A stretch of DNA of 64,000 nucleotides from Panonychus citri. Taxonomy: Eukaryota > Arthropoda > Arachnida > Trombidiformes > Tetranychidae. This document shows positions 11,401 to 22,349 of the stretch, one piece after another; within the stretch, counting starts at the first letter, position 1, and every line of letters begins with the position of its first letter. A model generated the notes under the pieces. The model ran no database searches. It saw only the letters and a program-made list of their open reading frames with translations, and was not told the origin of the DNA. The position numbers and the translations under genes were made by a program. Location of the stretch: assembly GCF_014898815.1 (NCBI RefSeq), contig NW_026515505.1, positions 558,001 through 622,000 on the forward strand. The letters are read 5' to 3'.

Positions 11401-12274
11401 ATGTCCTATTTTCGTTTTAACAATCTAATCAAATCGAATCTTATTCAGAGAAGTGTTTCAACAAGTGGAATCTTGAATGGATCCGGTCAAGGTTTTCCGC
11501 CCAGAAAATTACCCGAACCAGTTGATGAGATTGGAGATTCTGGTAAACATGCTTATCAAAACATTTATGGTAATTTAAGGCGACCTAAAGCTAAGCCTCG
11601 AAAGATACCCGAAAAGGATCGACGGGTACCTGTTGATTGGCAGATCAGTGCTCGTTACATGTTAAGTAAAACATTTAAAGAAACTTATGGTGACTATAAA
11701 ATTTGGCAAATGTATCGACGTAATTTCCGTGGGCCAATGGACAGAATCCCGGTCAACACGAGGGAAAACTGTATCGGTGAAGATGGTTACATTCAGAACA
11801 ATAATCCATGTCCAGTTTGCAGGTAATTGTTTCATTCTCATTGATTAAAGTGATTATGATCATTCTAATCTTGTTTCTATTTTCTTTCCATTTTCATTTA
11901 GAGATAAATATCTGGTTTTAGATTATCGAAATGTTTTGTTATTAAAGCAGTTTATTGATGAATTTACCGATCAGATTATGGACAATCGAAGGACCCACTT
12001 GTGTTGTGCTAAATATGAAGATTTATTAACCGAATATGTTAAAGCCAAAGAATATGGAACAATCAGTTTTGTTTTACCCAATCGTCGATATGATTATAGT
12101 GATTATTATCACAAGAACTTATTGTCTGATTTTACGGATGAACAAATTGACTTAGATGAAGATGAAGTCATGAAAAAGATTCAATTGTATCCCAGTTATG
12201 TTACTGAAGATCCTGCTGCTTATAATTTCCCTAATGTTTTACCAGCAACAATTTTCCCAGAAGAAAATAAATGA
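11401..12274 (+). CDS. mRpS18B: Mitochondrial small-subunit ribosomal protein mS40 (MRPS18B)
   Basis: Two exons, 11401-11822 and 11902-12274, give 264 residues. The junction splits an Arg codon (AG|A). The conserved S18-family core is present around the junction: a C...NPCPVCRDKYLVLDYRNV block containing the CxxC pair, followed by LLKQF. The N-terminus is basic and hydroxyl-rich without acidic residues (SNLIQRSVSTSG), as expected for a mitochondrial targeting sequence. The upstream segment (DYKIWQMYRRNFRG) also matches the MRPS18B subtype rather than S18A or S18C. An AATAAA signal lies at 12358-12363. The protein acts in the mitoribosome small subunit. The subtype assignment rests on remembered family features. 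Confidence 0.9.
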
Positions 12275-12407
12275 TTTTAGTCTAGTTGAAAATACTAAGA
12301 ATGATTTATTCACAATTAGTTCTAAATCAATGTAATCCACTTGTTGATCAACAATCAAATAAACTTTTTCCAAACAAAATCCATCTAATCTCTTTTGGAA
12401 TCAGTTA

Positions 12408-12449
12408 AATTCGAAGGTTTGATTTTGGCGCATTTTCTTTTATTCTTTT
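12408..12449 (+). promoter_or_regulatory. Shared 42-bp promoter module, copy 2 (TMA7)
   Basis: Near-identical to 8486-8527, with two mismatches. It contains the same TTTGGCGC core and pyrimidine run. It lies 175 bp upstream of the TMA7 ATG and directly after the mS40 poly(A) signal. This copy is not flanked by the fold-back arms. Confidence 0.55.
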
Positions 12450-12623
12450 TCAATGAAACTCAGGGATAAGCCGAAAAATCAGCTGCAAGTAGAAATGTTG
12501 AGCTGATCAACACTCGAAATCTTTTAGGTGGTTGGAATTGACTGTTGACAATTTTCTCATTAATTTTCTTTTTCTTTTTTCATCAATTGTGATATTTCTG
12601 TTGATTTGATTGTCTTAATTGAA

Positions 12624-13012
12624 ATGGCATCAAGAGAAGGTAAGGTCATTCTTTTATTGCAAATCTTTTTTCATGGAAATTCGATTATCTTTTCCACTCT
12701 TCTTCTCTCCATGCTTTTCATTTGAATCTTTGCCAATATCTCCCCTTGTGACTTATTGATTTTGTTGATACATTTTTAATTCTATTCTCTTTTTGGTTGT
12801 TTGTTGTTATTATCATTTTTCTTTCAATCTGACTAGGAGGTAAAAAGAAACCATTGAAAGCACCTAAGAAACAACAGGGTGACATGGATGATGATGATCT
12901 CGCTTTAAAACAAAAACTCCGAGAAGAGCAAAAAGCATTGAAAGAAGCTCAAAGTAAGGCTTCTTCTCGAGGACCGATTGGTGTTGGTAACAAAAAACTT
13001 GGAAAGAAATAA
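12624..13012 (+). CDS. Tma7: Translation machinery-associated protein 7
   Basis: Two exons, 12624-12639 (16 nt) and 12837-13012, encode 63 residues. The full protein matches the TMA7 family: MASREGGKKKPLKAPKKQ at the N-terminus, an acidic DMDDDD stretch, a charged helix (KQKLREEQKALKEAQ) and the tail GPIGVGNKK. TMA7 is a small ribosome-associated protein conserved in eukaryotes. Length agrees with the family (about 64). The first exon codes only five complete residues, so the gene is easily missed. The start context AAATGG is good. Confidence 0.96.
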
Positions 13013-13651
13013 ATGGAGACCATTTTTGTATAAAAAATTCATTCAACAACCAACATTCAAATTTGAAAGAAGCTTATGATTATTAAATCATTTTAACAAT
13101 CATAAATTATATTTCTAATCACTTTCTAATCGGTAATCTTGAATTTTTTTCTTCAAGATTTTTTTCGTTGCGACAAAAACTTAAGAATCAAACAAATCTA
13201 ACATTCCCTCAAATAATTCCATTAATTGAATAATTAACAGATGATTTAAAAAAATTCTTCAAACAAGAACAACTTAAATACTCATTATACGATAATAGAG
13301 TAATAGAAACGATTGATTTATCATAGAACTAGATTTTCTGCAAACAACTAACCATCTAAAAATATTCTTCTCGTAGACAATCAAAAATTCTAAGTTGATA
13401 ATTTTCAACAATTAACTTGACGATTGCAACAAAATCGGAGAAAAGATTTAAAAAAAAGATTAACTATCGATGTTGATTCGATAGATCGAAGATTGTGAAA
13501 GAATTGGTTGTGAAAAATGTTTACAGAAAAAACGGTTTGAAGATTGATCGGTTTTCTTTTCTTTCCAATGTTACTTGAATGTCTTTTAATTTAAATTGTT
13601 GATTGATTTTTATGTTAAATTGTAATTGTAATTACGAATTTGTGTTCCATC
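13013..13651. other. 3' UTR of TMA7 and spacer
   Basis: AT-rich DNA with no credible coding frame. The part before 13651 would include the promoter and 5' UTR of the bZIP gene. Confidence 0.5.
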
Positions 13652-13890
13652 ATGGATACACTTTCCTTCTCACCGGGAAATAGTTTAATTAAACTCGCCA
13701 ATATTGCTGTTGCCGCTGCAGCTCTTCAGTCAGGCTCTTTATTGGCAACTTCTTCATCATCATCATCATTTTCATCATTATCCTCTTCACCTCCCTTTCT
13801 TCTTCTTCTTCTTCCTTTTCCCCTTCTTTTTGTTGCTCTTCATCTTCTTCTTCTAGCACTAATAATCTGGACATTAAATTGACCACAGCA

Positions 13891-14382
13891 ATGGTCCAGA
13901 GAACAGTGTCCGAAATTTCTAGTGACTCTAGTCAATCACTTTCAAGATCGTCACAAGATTCTCGCTCCAGCTCTCAAAGTGATAGTGGCTCGGAAACTCA
14001 TCATCATCGTTTATCATCTAAATCTAATAATACCAGAGGTGATAACGATAATGATGGCGGTTTAAGTATCAAAGTAAAACCAGGAAGGAAGAGTAAATCA
14101 GCTCCAGAAGAGGATCCCCGTCAAAAGAAAGTGAGATCACTTGAACGTAATAGAGCTGCAGCAATGAGATGCCGAGAAAAGAGGAAAATGGCAATCAAAG
14201 CATTGGAAATGAATGCTGATGAAATGCAGAAATTAAATGATAGATTACAAGGTGATGTTGCCAATTTACGGAGAAAAGTAACTGAATTAAAAACAGCTCT
14301 TTTGGCTCATAAAGATTGTCCGGTTACTCTTCAGATGAGAAAAAAGGATGACCCATGTTTCCCAATTGAGATTCACTCATGA
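13891..14382 (+). CDS. Atf-2: ATF-2-type bZIP transcription factor, short form
   Basis: 163 residues from the ATG at 13891 (context GCAATGG). A Ser-rich N-terminus leads to a classic bZIP. The basic region is LERNRAAAMRCREKRK, followed by a leucine zipper with heptads and the ATF-2/CREB5 hallmark LLAHKDCPVT right after it. The N-terminal zinc finger and transactivation part of ATF-2 are absent. It may dimerise with full ATF-2 or Jun-type partners; this is inference. An upstream ATG at 13652 opens a plausible N-terminus (MDTLSFSPGN...) in another frame. A donor at about 13730 (CA|GTCAGG) and the strong pyrimidine acceptor ending at 13856 would join it in frame to the bZIP exon. If that splice is real, the CDS starts at 13652. 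Confidence 0.85.
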   Translation: MVQRTVSEISSDSSQSLSRSSQDSRSSSQSDSGSETHHHRLSSKSNNTRGDNDNDGGLSIKVKPGRKSKSAPEEDPRQKKVRSLERNRAAAMRCREKRKMAIKALEMNADEMQKLNDRLQGDVANLRRKVTELKTALLAHKDCPVTLQMRKKDDPCFPIEIHS

Positions 14383-15123
14383 TGGTGATAATTATGAAAG
14401 AACACACAATAACCATGATAATACACAGATTATCATGAAACAATTAAAACCATCTTACCTTTTTTTTGTACATTGTTACTTTATAATATGAACTTAAACA
14501 ATCAATGAAAGACACACACAAACAACACCAAAAGGATATAAAGAGAATCGACAAGAATTGAAAGCAATTCTTTCATTTAATTGGGTTTACTTTTTGGCTT
14601 ATTAACTTGATCTTCACATTGTTCGTAATATTTTGACAACAATTAACTTTCTATCTCTTTTATTATCCATCTCTCTGTGTGCTTATAAATTGCTATGTGA
14701 TCAATCATTCACTTGTAACAACAATTAACCTTAAGCTCTAAATTTACGTTTAATCGTCTACACGATTAACCATTAGGCTATTTCTCTTTCTCCATTCGTA
14801 GCTAAGATGAATGCTATAATAAAATGCCTGAAATGTGTTTGTAATTGTTTATTATCGAAATCAAATTACCTTTTCAATGTTAATTCTAATCAAATGAGAT
14901 TAATTTTTCGGAGAAAAATAGAAACGAACAAGTGTCGACATCTGGTGTTAAATTCTCATTTGAATCTGTTTACATTCACGTTTTTTTTTCACTTTTGACT
15001 TTTTTCTGGTTTGTCTCTCATTTAAATCGAGGTTAAATTAACATTAATTGTTTCGACTTTATTAGCAACAGTAGATTTACTTTTAAGAAGTGTAATTAGT
15101 TATCTCTCTTCTGTTGTAATCGT
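14383..15123. other. bZIP 3' UTR and spacer to GlyRS
   Basis: AT-rich DNA. A short open frame at about 14807-14998 has no supporting features. Nothing else seen. Confidence 0.5.
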
Positions 15124-15168
15124 ATGTTAACTATTGAATTGGTTAATGATTTTTACTCTAACCCGTAA
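15124..15168 (+). promoter_or_regulatory. uORF overlapping the mitochondrial start of GlyRS
   Basis: ATG at 15124 opens a 14-codon frame ending in TAA at 15166-15168. It overlaps, in another frame, the ATG of the mitochondrial isoform at 15146, and it ends before the ATG of the cytosolic isoform at 15317. It matters only if transcripts start upstream of 15124. Confidence 0.5.
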
Positions 15169-17531
15169 CTTGGTGAATGTAGGTTTAGATGGTATTTTTT
15201 GCTTACGTGAACAATTTATTAAAAGTTTTCATTGTTCAACATATTTATTGAAAAAATTACCACCAAATTGGCATCAGGATCGTTTAATTGCTCATCGACG
15301 AAGTATTTTAAAGAAAATGGCCAACACAGATAAGTCTATTGAGACAATTCTTCAACCACTCAGAGATTCTGTTAAAGAACAAGGTAATTTGTTTACAATT
15401 CATTTTCTATTCTATTCTATTTTTTAAATTCTTTTCTTTTTTGTTTATAATCTTCTTTTTCCAATTTTTTTTCTTTAATTAGGTGATTTGGTCCGTAAAC
15501 TGAAAGAGGAGAAAGCAAATGACATTGATATTAAAAAAGCAGTGAATGAATTGAAAGCCAGAAAAAAGATTCTGGAAGACAAAGAATTGTCTCTGGCACC
15601 GGTTGATATAATCTTCCAGCGAACCCGATTAGAAGATCTTTTAAAAAGAAGATTTTTCGTTGACATTTCCTTCTCAATCTATGGTGGTGTCTCTGGTCAA
15701 TATGATTTTGGTCCAATGGGTTGTGCTATGAAACATAATATTCTAAATCTATGGAGGAATCATTTCGTCATTGAAGATAATCTTCTTGAAGTGGATTGTA
15801 CCATTTTAACACCAGAACCCGTTCTAAAGGCTTCTGGACATGTTGAGAGATTCGCTGACCTTATGGTCAAGGATGAGAAAACTGGTGAATGTTATCGACT
15901 TGACCATTTGATCAAAGCTCAATTGGAGAAAATTATGGAAGATAAAGCTCTTGACCCTTCGGTCAAAAATGAATGTGAAGAGATTATTGCTCGACTTGAT
16001 GGTTTCTCTAAAGATGAGATGGCGAATGTTTTGAAAAAGTTCAACATGAAAGCTCCGCTCACAGGAAATGATCTCACTGAACCAATTGAATTCAATCTAA
16101 TGTTTAGCACACAAATTGGACCAAGTGGACACATCAAAGGTTTTCTTAGACCAGAAACAGCTCAAGGTATTTTCGTCAATTTTAAAAGGTTACTTGAATT
16201 CAATCAAGGTAAATTACCTTTCGGTGCTGCTCAAATTGGTAATGCTTTTCGTAATGAGATTTCACCTCGATCTGGATTGATCCGTGTCCGTGAATTTACC
16301 ATGGCAGAGATTGAATATTTCGTTGACCCTGGAAACAAAGATCATCCTCGTTTCGAGTCGATTGCTGATCTCAAATTACCATTATTCTCAGCATGTAATC
16401 AAATGGATGGCAAACCTTTGGAGGAAGTGTCACTTCGCGATGCAGTGGCCAACAAAATAATCGCTAATGAAACACTTGCCTACTTTATGGCTCGAATTTA
16501 TCAATTTCTTCTCAAGGTCGGAGTTAATCGAGGTAAAGTGCGATTCCGTCAACACATGGGCAATGAAATGGCCCATTATGCTTGTGATTGTTGGGACGCT
16601 GAGTGTTTAACCTCTTATGGGTGGGTAGAGTGTGTCGGATGTGCCGATAGATCCTGTTACGATCTCACCCAACACTCTAAAGCAACTGGAGTAAAACTTG
16701 TAGCCGAGAAAAATTTAACCGAACCAATGACCGTCGATGTGGTTGAATGTGTTCCCAATCGAGCGATGATCGGTAAAAACTATAAAGCTGATGCTAAGAT
16801 ACTTTTAGATGGATTGTCAAGTTTATCCATTGATGATGTAAACAATTTAGAGAAGAAAATTGGATCAGGAGAAAATTATCAACTCGCTTTGGGTGAGAAA
16901 TCGTTCGATATCTCGAAAGAAATGGTTACCGTTCGTCGATATGCAAAAAAAGTTCACGTTCAAGAAATAACACCAAGTGTAATTGAACCTTCTTTCGGTA
17001 TTGGTCGTATAATGTATTCCGTTTTCGAGCATAGTTTTAAGGTCAGAGAGGAAGACGAACAAAGAGTTTATTTAACATTGGCACCGATCATTGCGCCCAC
17101 CAAGTGTTCCGTTCTTCCACTTAGCGGTAAAAGTGATTTTGTCCCTTTTGTCCAGAAAATAGCGACTCATTTGAAAGAACTCGCTGTCTCTCATAAAATT
17201 GACGATTCCAGTGTTTCCATTGGAAAACGTTACTCACGAGCTGATGAAATCGCGATTCCCTTTGGTATTACAATTGATTTCGATACACTAAAAGAGCCAC
17301 ACACAGTTACTCTTCGAGAAAGAGATACGATGTCTCAAATCCGATTACCTGTAAGTATCAAATTTTGATGAAAATTTTACAATCAATTAATCATTTTGTC
17401 TTTTTAATTATCTTCAGGTTGACGAAGCTGCTCCTTTAGTTAGAGATTTATGTTCCGGTGCAAAGAGTTGGGATGATGTCGTGAAAGTATATCCACAATT
17501 TGAACAACAAGAGACAACAACCAAAGATTAA
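15146..17531 (+). CDS. GlyRS: Glycyl-tRNA synthetase (mitochondrial and cytosolic forms)
   Basis: Exons 15146-15383, 15483-17350 and 17418-17531 encode 739 residues. This class II synthetase charges tRNA-Gly. A WHEP domain spans about residues 63-115 and crosses the first junction (ILQPLRDSV...EQGDLVRKLKEEK). Motif 2 is FRNEISPRSGLIRVREF near residue 335. Motif 3 is GIGRIMYSVFEH near 585. The anticodon-binding domain follows (KCSVLPLSGK to DEIAIPFGITIDFD). The first 57 residues are basic and almost free of acidic residues, like a mitochondrial targeting sequence. A second in-frame ATG at 15317 (AAAATGGCC, strong context) would give a 682-residue cytosolic form. One gene supplying both compartments is usual for animal GlyRS. 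Confidence 0.97.
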
Positions 17532-18252
17532 ACAATTAACTATGAAAAGATGAAATGATCAACGATTAATTTATATTTATCCTTGTAAATTTTTCAATTG
17601 CATCTTTTTATCAACATAGAGAAAATATAAAATTTTGATCGAGAAAATTTATCTTCTTCAAAAAGATGATATTTAATTTGAATTAAACATTTTCTACCTT
17701 CAAAGAGATCATTAAATCAAGTTGATATAATTGCATTCTATGGTCGATTTAATTGGGATTGAGAAAAATTTCTCAATGAACTAAAATTATGAACGGAAGT
17801 TAATCGTAACTTACAAACTTCCGTAACCGATTTCCTCAAAAAAACTATTTCCTCTTTTGAACAAAGTTGCGAACCTAAAAACCAACAAATTAACCAAATC
17901 AAACTACAATTAAGTTCAATGATCGATCATTTCAACAATTAAAAAGGTCAAGAGCAAATATCAGTTGATTAACATTCTCTCGCCTAAAATCATTCATGTT
18001 CAACCAATTTTGTTAACAAAATCAAATGATTGACAATCAGTTGATTACCAAAAAAAACTGTTTATTGCAAAACGTCAATCGTTGAAATAAATTAAGGTAA
18101 ATAATTAAAAAAGTTTACAAATATTGCTTGAAAATCAGGGTTACAATTTCAATTGTTATGTAAAGTTTGATTGCGAGATTGTGATTATCACATAATTAAG
18201 ATGATTATAAATTAAATTGTCATATTAGTTGATGATTATGTTTGAGGGACAA
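17532..18252. other. Convergent spacer after GlyRS
   Basis: 3' UTRs of GlyRS (plus) and of the coiled-coil gene (minus). AT-rich, with no coding frame or RNA gene recognised. Confidence 0.5.
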
Positions 18253-19500
18253 TCAAAATTTAACATCAATTAGAAAATGGTTCAAATTTTGATTAAGAAT
18301 TGAAGCCAAATCTGAATCGATTTTAAATTTTTCCTGTAAATTTTTCATTCGATTCAATAAATCAACTCGTTTCTCTCTCAGAATTTCCTGACAATCAAGA
18401 TTATCCTCGAGTTTACATTTGTTAATTGTGAAAAACGCTTCCATCACTCGAAGCACCAAATTGTACCAAACTGATCGTTCTCGCTCCCAAAGTGTTTCCT
18501 GGCTAATTAACTTTTTCTCAGCTTCTTCACTAAATCAATAGAAATCAAGAAAAGAATCAATAAATTAATCACTTACAATAGAAGTTAATTGTTCCCATAT
18601 ATTGTTCGATATCAACAGTTAAGTAAATTGAGAACAATTTAATGTAAACAACAATACATGTAACAGAAATTGCGATTGAATCAATAAAAGAGCAACTGAT
18701 TGATTGACAACGAACAAGGTTATAAAAGTAATCGAATAAAGGAAACAATTAGTTAATCAAACTTACTTGAATAAGGGAATCGATTCACAATTACGTTTGT
18801 AATTAACATCCAAATACATGTTGATTATGTCAAGAGAACTTCTAATTAGCCCAATTAATTCATGTTTCTCTTTATCATTGATGGAAAGTGTGTTCACAGA
18901 TTTGGATAAACTCTCAACAATTATCTTATAATTACTTAATTGTTCACAGATGAGAAAAGTTTTCAATCGTAATTTATCTTTAGCGAAACGTTTATAATAC
19001 AGTTTAGCCTCTCGAATTGTCCAGTTTTCTTGTTTATCTTTTAATTGTCGCCGAAGGAAAAGTAAATCCTCTAATTGTTTCGTTAGAAAGGTTTCCTCAT
19101 CTTCCAATTTTTTTGATTCTTTTTCGGCGGCGATAATATGTTCCAGTAGAGCCTTAACGTCTTGACAGGCCGTTAACCGCTTTGAACTGATCGTTTCTTC
19201 AATCTTTTTAGGTCCATAATCAACGGGCTCATAATCAAGGTCATAAGGTACTTTAAAAACGGCCGATTTTCGGACTTTTTCACCGACATTAAGATTCCCA
19301 GTGCTCTTGTTCAATGATGACTTTTTGAAGCCTTTCCGGTCAATCCATTCATTTTGTCGTTGCCATTTATCAAAATAATCACTATTTTGTCGCCTTAATT
19401 GGTACCGATTATCATCTTGCTCTCTTTTCGTAGCAATTAACCTTTCAATGTTTTCCCGATTACCATGACCTTTGACATAATACCAAGGCCTATTGGCCAT
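18253..19500 (-). CDS. Coiled-coil protein of unknown function
   Basis: Minus-strand exons 19500-18767 and 18529-18253 encode 336 residues. The donor GTAAGT and the acceptor join in phase, splitting an Asn codon. The ATG at 19500 has a strong context (ACCATGGCC) and starts MANRPWYYVKGHG. Residues about 30-75 are rich in Arg, Gln and Trp. A coiled coil with many charged residues follows (AAEKESKKLEDEETFLTKQL onward). The second exon encodes a segment with W-E-R-E-R-S-V-W spacing and further helix. This charged C-terminal style recalls trichoplein or other ciliary/centrosomal coiled-coil proteins, but the likeness is weak. No signal peptide or membrane segment. The function is not recognised. 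Confidence 0.8.
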
Positions 19501-20015
19501 GGTAACAAAAGCAACGGACCAACAAAAAAGCACAAGTTCAAAGTTAGAAACTGAGTTTCTATCACACAGAATAAATTAACACCGAGTTGAAATCATTGGT
19601 TAACTAGTAAATTATCGCAATACCAACAGTATTATGGAAGCAATTTAGATGATGAACAATTAACTAGAGAGACAATTAAATTCGTGGATAACATTTGTTT
19701 GTTTTTAATTCTTAAATTGTAACCATGGGATTGAGCGCCTTTTGTTTTGAATTAAAAGTAAAGCGGTTACATTTGAAAAGCGAAATTACAATTAGATTGT
19801 TTTTAGATTTTAATCACTAATGAAATTTACAACAATTAAGAAACTGATTATTAGATAGTTATATTTGGTTTTTTTCTACGAAAAAAGTTATTCATCCAAG
19901 TTTCGACTTCTAAATCTTTCAAAGTCAATAACGCGAAGCCAAGAATCGGAAATGATATAAAATGAAGTTCGAGTGTCGATTAACATTTATTACAATGATC
20001 TTCGAGTGGCGGTGA
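19501..20015. other. Spacer upstream of the coiled-coil gene
   Basis: AT-rich DNA holding the promoter of the coiled-coil gene and the 3' end of the Pro-rich secreted gene. A frame running antisense into the latter (19925-20290) is a shadow. Nothing else seen. Confidence 0.5.
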
Positions 20016-20540
20016 TTAACCGGGGAATGCCGGCAGTGGAAGAGGTGGGAAAGCAGGAATATTTGGGAATTTCGGTATTTGAGGTAAGGCAGGAATGGGA
20101 ATTCCTGGTACCTTAGGCCACGGAGGTAAATCGGGTAACGGAGGAAGCGCCGGTAAACTGGGAAGAGTGGGTAAAGTGGGAAGATTGGGAAAATCGGCCA
20201 AAGGTGGAAGAGTGAATAACGAACCAGGTCGAGAACGAGCTCTATAATAATAAGGACGAGGTCGCCTTCGAACGGGAGCCGATCGACCACAATTCTGTCC
20301 CATCATGTTACATAATAGAAGTTGAGGTCCACAGACATTTCGATTATCTCGAATTAATTGTTCACTTGTACCGTTACTTTTTTCGAGAATCACTTTTTTC
20401 TCCACCAAAGGAGACTCACTTTTTTTATTTTCGATAAATTTTTCGACCTTTCGTTCTAACTTTTGACCATTTAAAGGTGAATTCGAAAAGGTCAATATTA
20501 TGGTTACAATTAAGACCGAACACTTATCAAAAATCATCAT
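20016..20540 (-). CDS. Secreted protein with a Pro/Leu-rich repeat tail
   Basis: Single exon, 174 residues. The first 26 residues form a signal peptide (hydrophobic SVLIVTIILTF core ending near NGQ). A charged Lys/Glu-rich propeptide-like segment follows. A short cysteine block comes next (C-G-P-x5-C-x5-C-G), then a basic tyrosine segment (RRRPRPYYYRARSRPG). The last about 65 residues are short repeats of Pro with Leu, Ile, Phe or Ala at 3-4 residue spacing (LPTLPSLPALPPLPDLP style). The product could be a cuticle, silk-gland or glue-like structural secretion, or a processed peptide precursor. These roles are guesses. It resembles no family I can name. Confidence 0.75.
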   Translation of the reverse strand: MMIFDKCSVLIVTIILTFSNSPLNGQKLERKVEKFIENKKSESPLVEKKVILEKSNGTSEQLIRDNRNVCGPQLLLCNMMGQNCGRSAPVRRRPRPYYYRARSRPGSLFTLPPLADFPNLPTLPTLPSLPALPPLPDLPPWPKVPGIPIPALPQIPKFPNIPAFPPLPLPAFPG

Positions 20541-20991
20541 ATTCTAATTCAATTACAATTAGTAATTTTCTTCCTTCCTTTTTTCTTTAATCATCCGAAT
20601 GATTAAGATAAAGTACTTCAATTAAATTGGAAAATTATTCTAATTGTTTTCATGTTTTAAATTGAATAAATTGATTGCTCGTTTCTGTTTATATGACCTA
20701 AATTGTTATTTATTCACAATTAATTCTCGAGATCTCATTGGAATCAATTTTAAAATAGTAAATTGTTGTTGCTGTTAAAACAATCAATTTAATCAGTTGA
20801 AATACTACATTAACAGGAAGAAAAAGAAACTGTAACAATTAACTTTTCACCAGAGTTTAAATTGAATGAAAATACAATTTAAATCATATCAAATTACTGA
20901 AGATAAAACAACAATTTATTTAATTGTAACCTTTGATTTAGAATTGGATTAGAAAACAACACAATTGATTGAAACTCGTTAATTGTAATTA
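20541..20991. other. Spacer between the two secreted-protein genes
   Basis: AT-rich. A TATA-like word (CATATAAAC on the minus strand, near 20690) lies about 150 bp upstream of the Pro-rich protein start. Nothing else seen. Confidence 0.4.
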
Positions 20992-21231
20992 TTATTCATA
21001 ATCAGTTACATTTCGACAGTTTGTTGATTGATTGTTAATTGTTGTACAAATTTGATTAAGAACAATTTCTCCATTTAATCTTTTAATTTCCGTACAAACT
21101 TTAATTGATTGTCCATTTTGTGAATTTGACGAACACGATTTACTATTAGAGGTGATGGAATTTGATTTGAGACAATTACCATTAACAATTAGAATGACGA
21201 CAATTATGATTAAAACTGGAATCGTTTTCAT
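20992..21231 (-). CDS. Small secreted cysteine-containing protein
   Basis: Single exon, 79 residues from the ATG at 21231. The N-terminus is a good signal peptide: MKT then a long run of Ile/Val/Leu ending in NGNC. The mature part is Ser/Asn-rich with cysteines in KSCSSN, KVCTEI, NQICTT and TNCRN, so two disulfides are possible. It lies on the same strand as the Pro-rich secreted gene next door. No family is recognised. The frame is short and AT-rich, so it may not be translated. Confidence 0.5.
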   Translation of the reverse strand: MKTIPVLIIIVVILIVNGNCLKSNSITSNSKSCSSNSQNGQSIKVCTEIKRLNGEIVLNQICTTINNQSTNCRNVTDYE

Positions 21232-22150
21232 TTTGATTGAATTGATTAAAAAAAAGATCACAATTAACTCATGAAACGAAAACGATAAATTAACAATTTC
21301 AATGTTTCTTTAAACAGAGACAATTATTAAATAGCCGATATTTGATCAACGATTAACAATTTATATCTCAATTGCTGTTGTCATTTGATTCTGATTTCAA
21401 TATTAATTTAATAATAATTAATTGCCATTGGAAATAATAATAATAATTTAAATCTCTGTCTCTTTCTCTCTCTGATTACAATCAAGGTGTTCAAATATGT
21501 TTACATGGAAACGAAGTAAAAAAAAGTTGATTGAATCAAAATCCAAAATCTAATCAGTTGATTAGTTTAAATTATAATTACGTAAGTTAATTATGTTTAC
21601 AGAATAGATTTACTGAATGATCAAAATTTGATTGGTAATCATATTTGTTAATTACTTAATCAGTTGTTGGTAAATCATTTGCTTCTACTCGCAATCAGTT
21701 GAATCATTAATTGTTGAGAATAATTTTTCCCGAAATTGTTTTTCTCAATTCCTAGTTGATTCCTTGTTGTTTACCATGAATTAAATGTTGAAGGACAATT
21801 TAAATTGTTCTGATGAATAACAACATGATCATCATGATAATCAACAGTTTACTGGTGATGATGATGATGATTAATCAATGTGATTAATACTAATTGTAGA
21901 TAACTGGTTACAAACAGGATTCATGGTTATGTGAAAACAAATTTGAATAGTTGGATTGGACAATTAAGACGCTGGCAAATGATTTCAGGTCGTTTGATTG
22001 GTTGACCATTGAAATTGATTAGAAATTGATTGTTGTGATTGGAAGATGAATCTAAATGATGATGATGATGAGAAATCAGAAAGAAAGGTGACAATTTGAA
22101 AGGGAGAAAATGGTAGACAGAATGAGAGAAATGTTTACAACCATTTACAA
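21232..22150. other. AT-rich intergenic stretch
   Basis: Contains AATTGTT-type words and a short GAT repeat near 21855-21875. The minus-strand frame that enters from 22352 is an artefact of biased composition. No gene seen. Confidence 0.5.
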
Positions 22151-22349
22151 GAAGATGATGAGAGAAGATGGAGAAGAAGAGAAAGAAGAAGATGGATGCA
22201 ATAAGGGGAACAAATTGCTGATGGAAAAGATGATGAAGATGAAGAGAAAAAGGAAGAGAAGAAGATGAAAGAAAAAACCATAAAGAAAGAGACAGACAGA
22301 GAAAAAAGAGAGAAGAAAAAAAGAGAAAAGAGAAAAGAAAAGGTAAGAG
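22151..22349. repeat. Polypurine tract with strand-composition switch
   Basis: About 200 bp in which the plus strand is overwhelmingly A and G (GAAGAAGAGAAAG-type words). It switches near 22350 to a pyrimidine-rich plus strand that leads into the 71-residue gene. A TATA-like word (GGGTATAAG) follows at about 22382-22390. Confidence 0.6.
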
